Source of the DNA: Chitinophagales bacterium
Lineage (GTDB): Bacteria > Bacteroidota > Bacteroidia > Chitinophagales > Chitinophagaceae
Assembly (NCBI GenBank): GCA_015654695.1
Contig: JAATGJ010000075.1
Coordinates: forward strand, 1 to 54,476
DNA: 54,476 nucleotides
Direction: 5' to 3'
The notes under the pieces are model-generated. The model was not told the DNA's origin. It ran no database searches and saw only the letters and a list, made by a program, of their open reading frames with translations. The position numbers and the translations under genes were made by a program. Positions within the stretch are counted from its first letter, which is position 1. Each line of letters begins with the position of its first letter. Shown one piece after another: positions 9,346 to 17,656 of this stretch.

Positions 9346-9405
9346 AAGGCGTGAAGACGATACGTGTTGAAATACATTTACTATTTCCCTGTATCTTCAT
9401 GCCTT
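9346..9405. repeat. Inverted repeat 3' of the lipoprotein gene
   Basis: Arms aaggcgtgaaga (346-357 of the 9000s) and tcttcatgcctt (394-405) match at 11 of 12 positions around a 36-base loop. It lies just past the stop of the minus-strand lipoprotein gene and may mark its 3' end. The rest of 9124-9421 shows nothing recognisable. Confidence 0.5.
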
Positions 9406-9421
9406 ACCGGTAAAAATATTT

Positions 9422-10228
9422 TTATTGATAGATAAAATCCAGAGTGCCGGTAACAGGTGGCTGACCGGGTAATCCTGTTGTTACTACCGCGTGTTCAGGC
9501 AACCCGTTGGGTTTGTAAGTATATACATAGGTAGAAATATCTTCCAGGTTTTGCCCCGCATCAAAATGTTCTTCTCTTGTAATATTATTTTTTGACACAA
9601 GTTGCCACAGCAGCGCCAGGAAATCCCTGTACTCATATAAAGGATTTGGTTTTTGATCGAACTGGTAGGTGATATGTTGTGCACGCACCAGTTGACCGGG
9701 TACTCCTGTTGCCATCAGCGCCAATGATTCAGTAAGGTTACCACCAGCATTATACGTAAACCGAAATTCGAGCAAGGGTTCGAAATCCGCTCCCTGGTTC
9801 ATATAAATAGTTGCTCTTTTCAATGCGTTGCCTTCATACAGGTAGTTGGTAAAGCTTGTACGCAGGGGGCCATCAAAAACATTGGCCCTTGTCATAACAC
9901 CGTTCGTATATTCCGGTACTATTCTTTCACCATGGCCAGTGATCACTTCAGCGATCTTCTTTTGCCCATTATAGGTTATATTAAAGTCAATGACATCATT
10001 ATCCGTATTCAATTCACTTTTTACTGTTGCTTTTTTAATACTGCCATCTGCATTGTAAGTAAAATGGACAAACTCATCGCCGTTCTTATATTCTTTGATC
10101 TTTGCCGTGGCAGGTGCAGGAGACGGATTAGCGCTTTTTTCTTTCTGGCAGGATACCAGGGTCAGCAGCATACTACTTACAAGGAAAAGGCGGAAAATTT
10201 TTTGTTGGACGACTGTTACCTTTTGCAT
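9422..10228 (-). CDS. Putative lipoprotein with repeated beta-strand motif
   Basis: 268 residues when started at ATG 10228 (MQKVTVVQQKIF). An upstream ATG at 10360 exists, but only the shorter start puts the hydrophobic stretch at the N-terminus. The lipobox is LVSC, followed by QKEKSANPSPAPA, a typical outer-envelope linker. The body repeats units such as FVHFTYNADGSIKKA, FNITYNGQKKIAEV and FRFTYNAGGNLTES. This resembles YD/RHS-type or DUF4595-like beta repeats of Bacteroidota surface lipoproteins. Function unknown; likely cell-surface or periplasmic. Confidence 0.75.
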   Translation of the reverse strand: MQKVTVVQQKIFRLFLVSSMLLTLVSCQKEKSANPSPAPATAKIKEYKNGDEFVHFTYNADGSIKKATVKSELNTDNDVIDFNITYNGQKKIAEVITGHGERIVPEYTNGVMTRANVFDGPLRTSFTNYLYEGNALKRATIYMNQGADFEPLLEFRFTYNAGGNLTESLALMATGVPGQLVRAQHITYQFDQKPNPLYEYRDFLALLWQLVSKNNITREEHFDAGQNLEDISTYVYTYKPNGLPEHAVVTTGLPGQPPVTGTLDFIYQ

Positions 10229-10291
10229 ACTAAATTTTTTTAGGATTTGTTTAATGCTCCAAAAGAACTTTAATTCAGGCATATGCAAAAA

Positions 10292-10363
10292 CCAGTGATG
10301 AATGAACTGTATTTTTATAATGTTGAATTGCCTTAACGGTTTATTAAAACAATTCATCACTGG
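10292..10363. repeat. Perfect 12-bp inverted repeat upstream of the lipoprotein gene
   Basis: ccagtgatgaat (10292-10303) and attcatcactgg (10352-10363) are exact reverse complements separated by 48 bases. The position 5' of the lipoprotein start is compatible with a regulatory element, or with the ends of a very small decayed element. Confidence 0.5.
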
Positions 10364-10408
10364 CCTCTCTAAAGCTAAAGTATCTTTAAATACATTTTCA
10401 CGCCACGG

Positions 10409-10467
10409 CGCAACGACGCAAAGAGCTAATTACAGAAAATTAAATGTTGCGCCTTTGCGTCGTTGCG
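10409..10467. repeat. Palindromic interspersed repeat (cgcaacgacgcaaag family)
   Basis: cgcaacgacgcaaag (10409-10423) and ctttgcgtcgttgcg (10453-10467) form a perfect 15-bp inverted repeat around 29 bases. The same arms recur at 15432-15493. Both copies are intergenic. The remainder of 10229-10592 holds the 12-bp repeat above and nothing else recognisable. Confidence 0.8.
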
Positions 10468-10592
10468 TGCTATATTTGTCTTTTGCGAATTCTTTTTAAA
10501 GGTGAGAATCTTGAACCGGGGGAATAAGGATGGCAGAAATGCTCGCAAGAGCTAAAGGGAGAATTGCTATCAATTGATTGACCGTTGTAAAC

Positions 10593-10967
10593 CTATGCAT
10601 CAACAATACGCTTCCCGAATGGCATTAAAGAAAGTTCAATTAATTTAAAATGCTGGCGCCCCCAGGGTATTCCTATAATGGTTATACTAAGCAACAATCC
10701 CATTACAACATGCACCAGTGCGGTGTACCAGCCACCACAAATTATCCATACCAGGTTGAACAAAGCGCCCAGGCAACCGGTATTTTGGGTATCACTGATT
10801 ACTTTTTTGCCAAAAGGCCAGAAAACCAGTTCTGCAATTTTAAAACATTGCAGCCCCCATGGGATTCCTATAACCGTAATGCATAATACAAAGCCGCCGA
10901 TAAGGTATCCTATGGCCGCAAACAAACCTCCAAATATCAACCATACTAAATTGCCCAATAAACTCAT
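10593..10967 (-). CDS. YccF-family inner membrane protein
   Basis: 124 residues made of two similar halves. Each has a glycine-rich hydrophobic helix followed by ITVIGIPWGLQCFKIAELVF or ITIIGIPWGRQHFKLIELSL, then a PFGKK/PFGKR motif. This duplicated IGIPWG motif is diagnostic of the YccF (DUF307) family of small membrane proteins of unknown function. Four hydrophobic segments are evident. Transcribed alone, 52 bases from the DinB-like gene upstream on the same strand, so the two could be co-transcribed. Confidence 0.9.
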   Translation of the reverse strand: MSLLGNLVWLIFGGLFAAIGYLIGGFVLCITVIGIPWGLQCFKIAELVFWPFGKKVISDTQNTGCLGALFNLVWIICGGWYTALVHVVMGLLLSITIIGIPWGRQHFKLIELSLMPFGKRIVDA

Positions 10968-11019
10968 AACTGAAGTATTATAGTTTTCGCGTCAATGAAA
11001 ACATGAAAGCGCCCGGGAA

Positions 11020-11529
11020 TTAATTTTTATTTTTCTTATTTAAGTCTGTATTGGCATAAAAGCTAAGATCATTACCTGTAAGCAGCTTAGTCCAGAAAAT
11101 GATCTGGCCGGTATGATGAGAATAATGCTCTGTTACATGAACGATGATCGCTATGCCTGAAAGATTAAACCCCTGCACGGAATGTATTTTCATCAACCGG
11201 TATTCATCCATCGTTTGTAAAATGCCAGTGGCCTCTTCCACTGTAGCGGTCAGTTTTATTTGCAGTTCTTCTTTGCTGTAACCGCCTTTAGCGGAAAACT
11301 CTTCATCTCTTTCCCGAATGTCCGGCTGATCGCTTAACGCAGAAACCAGGTATTGCCTGGTATTCCCGCATAAATGAAGCAATATGTTCCCGGCGCTGTT
11401 GGATACTTCGTTGGGCCGCTTCCATATTTGATCTTCGGTTAGCACATGCAGGCATTTAATTATTTTGGTGGTATTCTTTTCTATCCTGAAAATACTTTCT
11501 TCCATAAATTCTTTTGCGATATTTTTCAT
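11020..11529 (-). CDS. DinB-family protein
   Basis: 169 residues, a four-helix bundle of the DinB/DUF1572 type. Candidate metal ligands are His in LLHLCGN (about residue 52) and the two His of HVTEHYSHHTGQI (about 130-138). These place a divalent metal site in the bundle. DinB proteins include thiol-dependent transferases and damage-inducible proteins; the substrate cannot be predicted. This is one of three DinB-like genes in the window (also 41683 and 47410). Confidence 0.85.
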   Translation of the reverse strand: MKNIAKEFMEESIFRIEKNTTKIIKCLHVLTEDQIWKRPNEVSNSAGNILLHLCGNTRQYLVSALSDQPDIRERDEEFSAKGGYSKEELQIKLTATVEEATGILQTMDEYRLMKIHSVQGFNLSGIAIIVHVTEHYSHHTGQIIFWTKLLTGNDLSFYANTDLNKKNKN

Positions 11530-11642
11530 GCGAAAACCGGTTTTAAGGTAATTGCAAATTTACTTTTTATATAAAGCGCCATAGTTTTTTTGTAAAACGG
11601 GTTATACTGCACACAGGTGAAGCTGAGTAAACCATCACGTTA

Positions 11643-12998
11643 TTATTTATTCCGCAAGTGTTGTATGCAATTAGACAGGGCCCGCAAATTATGATAGGTG
11701 CCTTTCCAGATATGTCCCTTTAATGCAGTTTTTCTTTCAGGCCTTGTGTCTAAACCATCCTCGTACCAGTCACCGTGTTCATGATCTATCATATAGGTCT
11801 GTATGTATTGCCACATCATTTTAAATTTTTCAAAATAGTGCATCGGATCGTTGGGGAAATGATCCGCTATCAGCAGCAACGTATTTAATCCCTCTGCCTG
11901 TGACCACCAGTTCTTGTTATCTTTTATAATAGATATATCTTTTTTGTTGTTGAAATAATACCCTTCATCATAGAATCCTCCTTTTGTATTATCCCACCCG
12001 TTGCGCAATGCGTGGTCCACCATACGTTTGGCTACAGTCATAGTAGCTGTATCATTCTTTAATCCCAATATATGCGAAGCCTCGAGCATCAGGTAAGCTG
12101 TTTCAACATCATGACCAAAAGATACATGGTCAAGGTTGCGGTGTTGTAAGATCACAGCTTCTGAAGAATCTTTAAACGATACTGGCGTCCAGTCGGGTTG
12201 TAAAAAAAGTACCAGGTTGCCTTTTTTAGTCGTAATAACATCCCGGATCAGCCACAACATTTCCTGCAAACGTTCTCTCAGCAATGGGTCGGGCCATACT
12301 GCATAGAGTTCCGTAAATGCTTCCAGTAAATGAATAGACGTATTCTGATCTTTATATCCCACGGAGGATGTAGAAGAAGTGGCGGCAGTTCTTTTAATAG
12401 GTGTGCCATCCGGCAGCAGGTTTTGATAATAGCCTTTATATACGGGGTCGTGACAATGTTCTTCCAACCACCAAAAACATTTCTTTGCCAGGCGCAGAGC
12501 ATGGGTATCACCGGAAGCCCGGAACCAGGCAGCCGAAGCATAAATGCCAAACGCATTGCCATAAGTCATTTTCCCGGTACTGTCTTTTACATTCCCTTTG
12601 CGGTCAACCAGTGTATAAAATCCGCCATTGACCTTATCCCACATTACATTTTGTAAAAAGGCAAACCCATGTGCAGCGCATTGTTTGTAATAAGCAAGAC
12701 CAGGGTATAATCCAGAAGCTATAGCATTGGACCATACATGCCGGGCCTGCGTCACGATCATTTTATCCTGCGAACCTGTTGGCTGAAAGTCATACGTAAA
12801 CGTACTGAGAAAACCGCCATACAAACTGTCAACGGATCGGGGATACCATTTATTCAGCAGCTCTGCCCGGATAGATTTATCCATGGCTGCAGCCATTTTC
12901 CACCTTTCATTGGTAGTGTCTTTGTTGCCGGAGGGTTGCTTTTGTGCAGAGGCTGCAACAACGATCAATAATAAAATGGCAGGAGGACTCTTTCTCAT
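11643..12998 (-). CDS. AGE-family epimerase/isomerase, exported
   Basis: 451 residues with a signal peptide (MRKSPPAILLLIVVAASAQ) and an (alpha/alpha)6-barrel of the N-acylglucosamine 2-epimerase superfamily. Family signatures include YGGFLSTFTYD near residue 61, ARHVWSNA, MTYGNAFGIYA (about 144-154), HRNLDHVSFGHDVETAYLML with a putative catalytic His, and NWWSQAEGLNTLL. Members interconvert the C2 configuration of N-acylglucosamine, cellobiose or mannobiose, or isomerise sugars. The exported form suggests action on oligosaccharides in the periplasm. Substrate not predictable. Confidence 0.88.
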   Translation of the reverse strand: MRKSPPAILLLIVVAASAQKQPSGNKDTTNERWKMAAAMDKSIRAELLNKWYPRSVDSLYGGFLSTFTYDFQPTGSQDKMIVTQARHVWSNAIASGLYPGLAYYKQCAAHGFAFLQNVMWDKVNGGFYTLVDRKGNVKDSTGKMTYGNAFGIYASAAWFRASGDTHALRLAKKCFWWLEEHCHDPVYKGYYQNLLPDGTPIKRTAATSSTSSVGYKDQNTSIHLLEAFTELYAVWPDPLLRERLQEMLWLIRDVITTKKGNLVLFLQPDWTPVSFKDSSEAVILQHRNLDHVSFGHDVETAYLMLEASHILGLKNDTATMTVAKRMVDHALRNGWDNTKGGFYDEGYYFNNKKDISIIKDNKNWWSQAEGLNTLLLIADHFPNDPMHYFEKFKMMWQYIQTYMIDHEHGDWYEDGLDTRPERKTALKGHIWKGTYHNLRALSNCIQHLRNK

Positions 12999-13202
12999 GA
13001 ATTAGAGAGGGTTTCATTTATTAAAGATAAAATAAGAACAGTGTATAAAGGTCCGGAACAACCTCCGCACCGGAAAGAAAAGAATTCCTGGTTAAATTTA
13101 CAGAAAACAACGAATCACTGATTATATTTAATAGTAAGCTTCAAATCTGATTAAACAGAACCCTCATATTTTTCTTATATTAACCAGTAAAATTTCAAAA
13201 TA

Positions 13203-13649
13203 ATGACCAACGAAAAACTACAGCAAATAATCAATAAAATGTTTGAAAGTATATCATCCCAGGTACCCGCCTATAAAAACAGTGAAGCGGACTGGAATAT
13301 TTCAGACGGCAATGTAGCTGTGTGCATAATAGATGATGCCGGCAATATATACGGAAAGATATGGGGAGATGATAAAGTAAGAGGGCGCAGGTTCTATGAT
13401 GTAGCCTACCGTAAAGCCTCGCAGGTTTGGATCACCGGCTATAAAACAGGTGAATATGAAAGACTGGTATTTACTGACCAACTGAACTATAAAGATTTTG
13501 GAATAGAATTGCCTGACCTGATGGGATGGCAGGGAGGTCAGCCCATTCAGTTAGATGCTGAAACCCGCATCTCCTGCGGATTCAGCGGGTTTAAAGGTAT
13601 TAATGACCTGGGCATTGTAAAAAAAGCTGCGGAGGATGCCATAGTTTGA
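13203..13649 (+). CDS. GlcG/HbpS-like (DUF336) protein
   Basis: 148 residues. The central segment VCIIDDAGNIYGKIWGDDKV, followed by RRFYDVAYRKASQVWITG, has the pattern of the GlcG/HbpS (heme-binding, DUF336) fold: a beta-hairpin with D-x-x-G and then a helix ending K-A-x-T. No signal peptide, so cytosolic. Members bind small ligands or heme, or occur with oxidoreductases. Neighbours on the plus strand lead into the GT-HAD fusion after 290 non-coding bases. Those bases contain only a weak gtgccatt/aatggcac inverted repeat. Confidence 0.7.
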   Translation: MTNEKLQQIINKMFESISSQVPAYKNSEADWNISDGNVAVCIIDDAGNIYGKIWGDDKVRGRRFYDVAYRKASQVWITGYKTGEYERLVFTDQLNYKDFGIELPDLMGWQGGQPIQLDAETRISCGFSGFKGINDLGIVKKAAEDAIV

Positions 13650-13939
13650 CGAATAATAAACTTCGATATATCATCTTCGCAAGTTTGTGGCTCCCTTTTG
13701 AATGACATAATCCTTTTGGAGTAATATCCTGCTTTTTTTCTTTCCGGTATCTTTCTTAAATTGAGAGCGTGCCATTCATAGGTTTACAGATTTAATGTCT
13801 TGTTTTATAGTAATCCATTCATCCAGCCACCTCAATGGCACGATACTGTGCAGGCTATTTATGTAATGACAAACGATTTTTTACTGTATTCCGGCGGAAG
13901 TAAACAAAGAACCAGGATAGCTATAAACCAGTTTTTAAA

Positions 13940-15313
13940 ATGATCACTGTAATTATACCCGCACTAAATGAAGAAAGAACGGTAGGAAAGGTGGTTCGGC
14001 TGGCCAGGGACTCTGCTCATGTTACTGAAGTGGTGGTAGTGGACGATAAGTCAATGGACCATACCGTGGAAGAAGCCCGCAAAGAAGGAGCGATCATCAT
14101 TACGAGTACAAAGCTGGGCAAGGGAACATCCATGAAGGACGGTGTGTCGGTAGCTAAAAATGAGATCATTGCTTTTCTTGATGCGGACATCATCACCTAT
14201 CCTGGGAATGTAATTGAATTGCTGACCAAACCCCTGTTGACTGGCGAGGCCGATTTTGTAAAATCCTTTTTCACCCGCCAGGCAGGAAGAGTAACGCAAC
14301 TGGTGGCCAAACCATTATTAACTATTCTTAATCCATCCTTTCCCCAGTTTCAGCAACCATTAAGCGGCATGATCGCCGGGAAGAAAGAGCTTTTCGGGCG
14401 ATGCGAGTTTGAAGAGGGATATGGAGTAGATATCGGTATTTTGATGGATATGCACAATATGGGTGCAAGGATCAAAGAAGTGAATATCGGCAATATAGAG
14501 AACAAGATGCAACAACTGGAACAGTTGGGTAAAATGTCGGGGGAAGTAGCAAGAGTGATCATGAAAAAATCGAAGGGGGTGGATAACCAGAACCTGGAAA
14601 CCTATGAGAATATACAGGTCATACGTGAACAAATGGATTTTGCGATCAGGGAAGGGCTGATGTCATTAAAAAAGATCGCTGTATTTGATATGGACAATAC
14701 ATTGCTGCGGGCAAGTTTTATCAATACAGCCGCTCAGCAATTTGGTTTTAAAAAGGAGTTGATTGACATAGTCACCACGCAGGCCAATCCTTTTATCAGG
14801 ACAAAATTAATTGCAAAACTGCTGAAGGGAAGAACAATCGGTGAATTGCTGGAAGTGGTGGATGGAATAGCGATCACCTCGAATACGCAGCAAATTGTAA
14901 GCGAACTGAAGAGCCAGGGATATATTGTGGGCATCATTTCGGACAGTTATGATTGTGTCACCAATCATTTAAAAAACAAACTTGACTTCGACTTTACGCT
15001 GGCCAATGAACTGGAATTTTCCAAAAGTGTGGCAACGGGTGAAGTGAAAATACCTTCTTTTTTCCTGGCTGATGATAAGAGTCAATGCAAACATGATTAC
15101 TGTAAGCTCAATTCCCTGATCAATGTCTGCGAAAAATATGCTGTTGATCTGAAGAACACCCTTGTGATCGGCGATGGTGAGAATGATGTTTGTATCATTA
15201 AAAAAGCGGGCGTTGGTATTTCCTTTTGCTCTACGTATAATATGCTTGATCTTGTGGCGGATTATGTGATCAAGGAACCTGATTTCGCTTTATTAAGACC
15301 AATTATTGATTAA
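13940..15313 (+). CDS. Fusion of glucosyl-3-phosphoglycerate-synthase-like transferase and HAD phosphatase
   Basis: 457 residues. Residues 1-225 are a GT-A glycosyltransferase with IIPALNEERTVG, the DAD metal motif at 81-83, VKSFFTRQAGRVTQLVAKPL, PLSGMIAGKKE and EEGYGVDIGILMD. This series closely follows GpgS enzymes (GT81), which join NDP-glucose to 3-phosphoglycerate. Residues 243-457 are a SerB-like HAD phosphatase: DMDNT with nucleophile D250 and acid D252, ISDS as motif II, a lysine region near 390, and GDGEND at 411-416. One chain could make and then dephosphorylate glucosyl-3-phosphoglycerate to glucosylglycerate, a compatible solute. The substrate of each half is inferred. Start chosen at the first in-frame ATG. 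Confidence 0.88.
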   Translation: MITVIIPALNEERTVGKVVRLARDSAHVTEVVVVDDKSMDHTVEEARKEGAIIITSTKLGKGTSMKDGVSVAKNEIIAFLDADIITYPGNVIELLTKPLLTGEADFVKSFFTRQAGRVTQLVAKPLLTILNPSFPQFQQPLSGMIAGKKELFGRCEFEEGYGVDIGILMDMHNMGARIKEVNIGNIENKMQQLEQLGKMSGEVARVIMKKSKGVDNQNLETYENIQVIREQMDFAIREGLMSLKKIAVFDMDNTLLRASFINTAAQQFGFKKELIDIVTTQANPFIRTKLIAKLLKGRTIGELLEVVDGIAITSNTQQIVSELKSQGYIVGIISDSYDCVTNHLKNKLDFDFTLANELEFSKSVATGEVKIPSFFLADDKSQCKHDYCKLNSLINVCEKYAVDLKNTLVIGDGENDVCIIKKAGVGISFCSTYNMLDLVADYVIKEPDFALLRPIID

Positions 15314-15431
15314 TAAGAAAGCCGCATAGATATACCTGGATCGCAAAGTATCCCTGGTCCAATGACTTCCTGATCTTTTTTAATTCCTGATTTCCCACCG
15401 GGGATTTTCTGAAATATCCTAAATAGATTTT

Positions 15432-15493
15432 CACGCAACGACGCAAAGTCGCAACGATTGATTCTAAGTGATTTTTCTTTGCGCCGTAGCGTG
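15432..15493. repeat. Second copy of the cgcaacgacgcaaag palindrome
   Basis: cacgcaacgacgcaaag (15432-15448) and ctttgcgccgtagcgtg (15477-15493) pair at 15 of 17 positions. The left arm is identical in its core to the copy at 10409-10423. Lies between convergent genes. Confidence 0.8.
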
Positions 15494-15520
15494 GTTTAAT
15501 TGGCTTTAAAGTTAACCTCA

Positions 15521-16897
15521 TTATATTCTTATATCCTCGATCGTTCTGTTCAGCCGGCTTCTTTCCGCGCCGAATGCGATGAGGTGGCTTTCTACGGAAA
15601 CTTCAATGGTAGAACTTAGCAGGTTTTTATTCTGCTGGGCTACTGCTTGTACCCAGTCTTTTACCAGGCTAAGATCCCCGCCGCCGTGCGCATCAGTTTT
15701 TAATTTCCATTTTATTTGCTTGCGGGTTTTAAAATCTGTCAAAACAAAAGTTTCCATATCCCCGATAATATCTCCTTTGGAACCCATGATCCTTGTTCTT
15801 CTTCCTTCATACGATACATGAGCTTCCATAGAGAAGGCCGACGTCACCCCGTTTTCAAAAAGGATATTTACTGTCAGGTGATCCGGCTGATCATTATCCA
15901 TGCGATATACACAACGGCCATAGTCAGTTGTTTTGAGCTGTTGCAGGATCAGTTCATCCCATTTGCGTTTATCCTCCGGCAGGTCAAATACATACAATCT
16001 TTTATGGTCACGGTAGTAGATCTGTAAAGCCGAATAGGGGCAGGAACTTTCCACCTTGCAGCCGTCTGTACATCTTTCTGTACTTCCTTTTGGTGCATTG
16101 ATATTGGTAAACCACCGGAGATTTCCAAAACAATGCACATCATGTACGGGGCTGTTTACCAGCCAACGGATAATATCCGTATCGTGGCATGACTTAGCCA
16201 GAATGATAGGCGTTGACTTTTTGCTGCTTTTCCATTTGCCTCTCACATAAGAATGGCTCATGTGTACATGTTCAATCGGCTCCATGTGCTGAACGCTGAT
16301 AATATCACCGATCAACCCGGCATCCAGTACTTCTTTCAATTCCCTGAAATAAGGAGAATACCGCAATACATGACATACGCCCACTATACGATTGGTGTCT
16401 TTGGCTTTTTGTAATATGATCCTGCATTCTTCTTCGGTGGGGGCGATAGGTTTTTCTAACAGGATATCATAGCCCGCATCCAGCGCTGCCAGGCAGGGCT
16501 GGGTATGTAAGTAATCAGGCGTGGCAATGATTACAGCATCTGCAAATTTTTCCAGGGCGAAAACATCTTTCCAGTCCGTAAAACAATGACCGACGGGAAT
16601 TTTATGTTCTGTTGCTGTTTTTTTTCTTCTTTGCGGGTTTACATCAGCTACGCCCACTATCTTCAGTTCCTTCGGATATTTTGATGCATAGCTGGCATAA
16701 ATAGTTCCCCGGTGGCCTGCCCCGATAAGAATGGCATGAACAGGCTTTTGAATTTTTTTATGCAGCGGGTTATAATAAACATCATCATGCAGGCCGAACA
16801 AAGCGGCTACTTCCCTCCATCGGAGAACCGCGTTGTCTTTTACTATATTGAATGATCTTAAAAAAATCCGTGAAGAAATAAACTGGCGTAAAGACAT
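15521..16897 (-). CDS. Gfo/Idh/MocA-family oxidoreductase with Cys-rich insert
   Basis: 458 residues. A Rossmann domain begins near residue 53 (AILIGAGHRGTIYASYA), preceded by about 50 extra residues. The conserved LEKPIA segment carries the catalytic-type Lys-Pro. Residues 280-295 (CTDGCKVESSCPY) add three closely spaced cysteines, seen in a subgroup of this family and possibly a metal site. The C-terminal half has the beta-sheet substrate domain, with HGGGDLSLVKDW near the end. These enzymes oxidise or reduce sugar or inositol hydroxyls with NAD(P). Substrate unknown. The nearby dehydrogenases suggest sugar interconversion, but they are not in the same transcript. Confidence 0.9.
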   Translation of the reverse strand: MSLRQFISSRIFLRSFNIVKDNAVLRWREVAALFGLHDDVYYNPLHKKIQKPVHAILIGAGHRGTIYASYASKYPKELKIVGVADVNPQRRKKTATEHKIPVGHCFTDWKDVFALEKFADAVIIATPDYLHTQPCLAALDAGYDILLEKPIAPTEEECRIILQKAKDTNRIVGVCHVLRYSPYFRELKEVLDAGLIGDIISVQHMEPIEHVHMSHSYVRGKWKSSKKSTPIILAKSCHDTDIIRWLVNSPVHDVHCFGNLRWFTNINAPKGSTERCTDGCKVESSCPYSALQIYYRDHKRLYVFDLPEDKRKWDELILQQLKTTDYGRCVYRMDNDQPDHLTVNILFENGVTSAFSMEAHVSYEGRRTRIMGSKGDIIGDMETFVLTDFKTRKQIKWKLKTDAHGGGDLSLVKDWVQAVAQQNKNLLSSTIEVSVESHLIAFGAERSRLNRTIEDIRI

Positions 16898-17074
16898 ATC
16901 CTGGCTGACTGTTTAACGGGATAAAATTAATCTATTTATCACGGCTATGGGGTGCCAGTAACAAATGAGTTGTCCCCGTTATGTAGCTGCGGACAAAAAT
17001 TAACAAATGCAAGGAGTTATTTATGTGGTAACTTTATGTATCAATTATTTTACTGATCAATTAAATGACATATC

Positions 17075-17401
17075 GTGAAAAAGAACCCCTCCCCAAAACC
17101 GGTTAATCCCGATAACGAATTACCGGCATCCCTGCTGTACAGCCCGGAAGATGACATTTATAATAAAAGTAAAAAAGAAGAGAACATCAATCCTGATGAC
17201 TATTCAGCTAAAAGCGGCAATGAAACTGAAGGCGTGATGAATGAAAAAGATTTTGATGAAGATATGTCGGGCAATGACCTGGATATACCCGGCGCTGAAC
17301 TGGATGATAAGAATGAAGAAATTGGCGAAGAAGACGAAGAGAATAACTATTACAGTCTCGGTGGCGATAATCATGATGACCTGGAAGAATCGAAGGAGTG
17401 A
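17075..17401 (+). CDS. Small acidic protein, unknown function
   Basis: 108 residues beginning with GTG (MKKNPSPKPVNPDNELPASL). Strongly acidic in its second half (NEEIGEEDEENNYYSLGGDN, then HDDLEESKE), rich in Asn and Asp, and without a hydrophobic segment, so probably disordered. Proteins of this composition are common in Bacteroidota with no known role. Codon positions support coding because all three other long frames across the region are in conflict with its acidic bias. A terminator-like hairpin follows 200 bases downstream. Confidence 0.65.
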   Translation: MKKNPSPKPVNPDNELPASLLYSPEDDIYNKSKKEENINPDDYSAKSGNETEGVMNEKDFDEDMSGNDLDIPGAELDDKNEEIGEEDEENNYYSLGGDNHDDLEESKE

Positions 17402-17608
17402 TTATTTTTCCCTGCCGCGTTTGCCTGCAAAACAATCCCCTTTTTTTAATTTTCGGAACGCTACTATCATGGAGCGCCCGGATTAGCGATCTTATTTTGC
17501 CTTTCACCTTTCTAAATGAAGGGTTCGTGTATTTTAATTTAACCGTAACAGTATTTACGGCTACATTACCAGCAGTTAGTTTGGCATTATAAACTTATAG
17601 TGCTGACA

Positions 17609-17640
17609 CGGGGCCTGTTTTCACAGGCCCCTCTTTATTA
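17609..17640. terminator. Hairpin terminator between convergent genes
   Basis: GGGGCCTG (17610-17617) and CAGGCCCC (17624-17631) form a perfect stem, extended by a T-A pair, around a TTTC loop and followed by TCTTTATTA. Suited to end plus-strand transcription. It lies between the acidic-protein gene and the convergent oxidoreductase gene. Confidence 0.85.
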
Positions 17641-17656
17641 TCCCGGATATACCGGG

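Noticed and set aside
12330-12656. Plus-strand open frame inside the AGE epimerase gene
   Set aside because: The opposite-strand frame encodes a complete family protein; this is its shadow.
17398-17592. Short frame after the acidic-protein gene
   Set aside because: Overlaps the acidic gene's end, without start context or family signal; the adjoining hairpin is a terminator.
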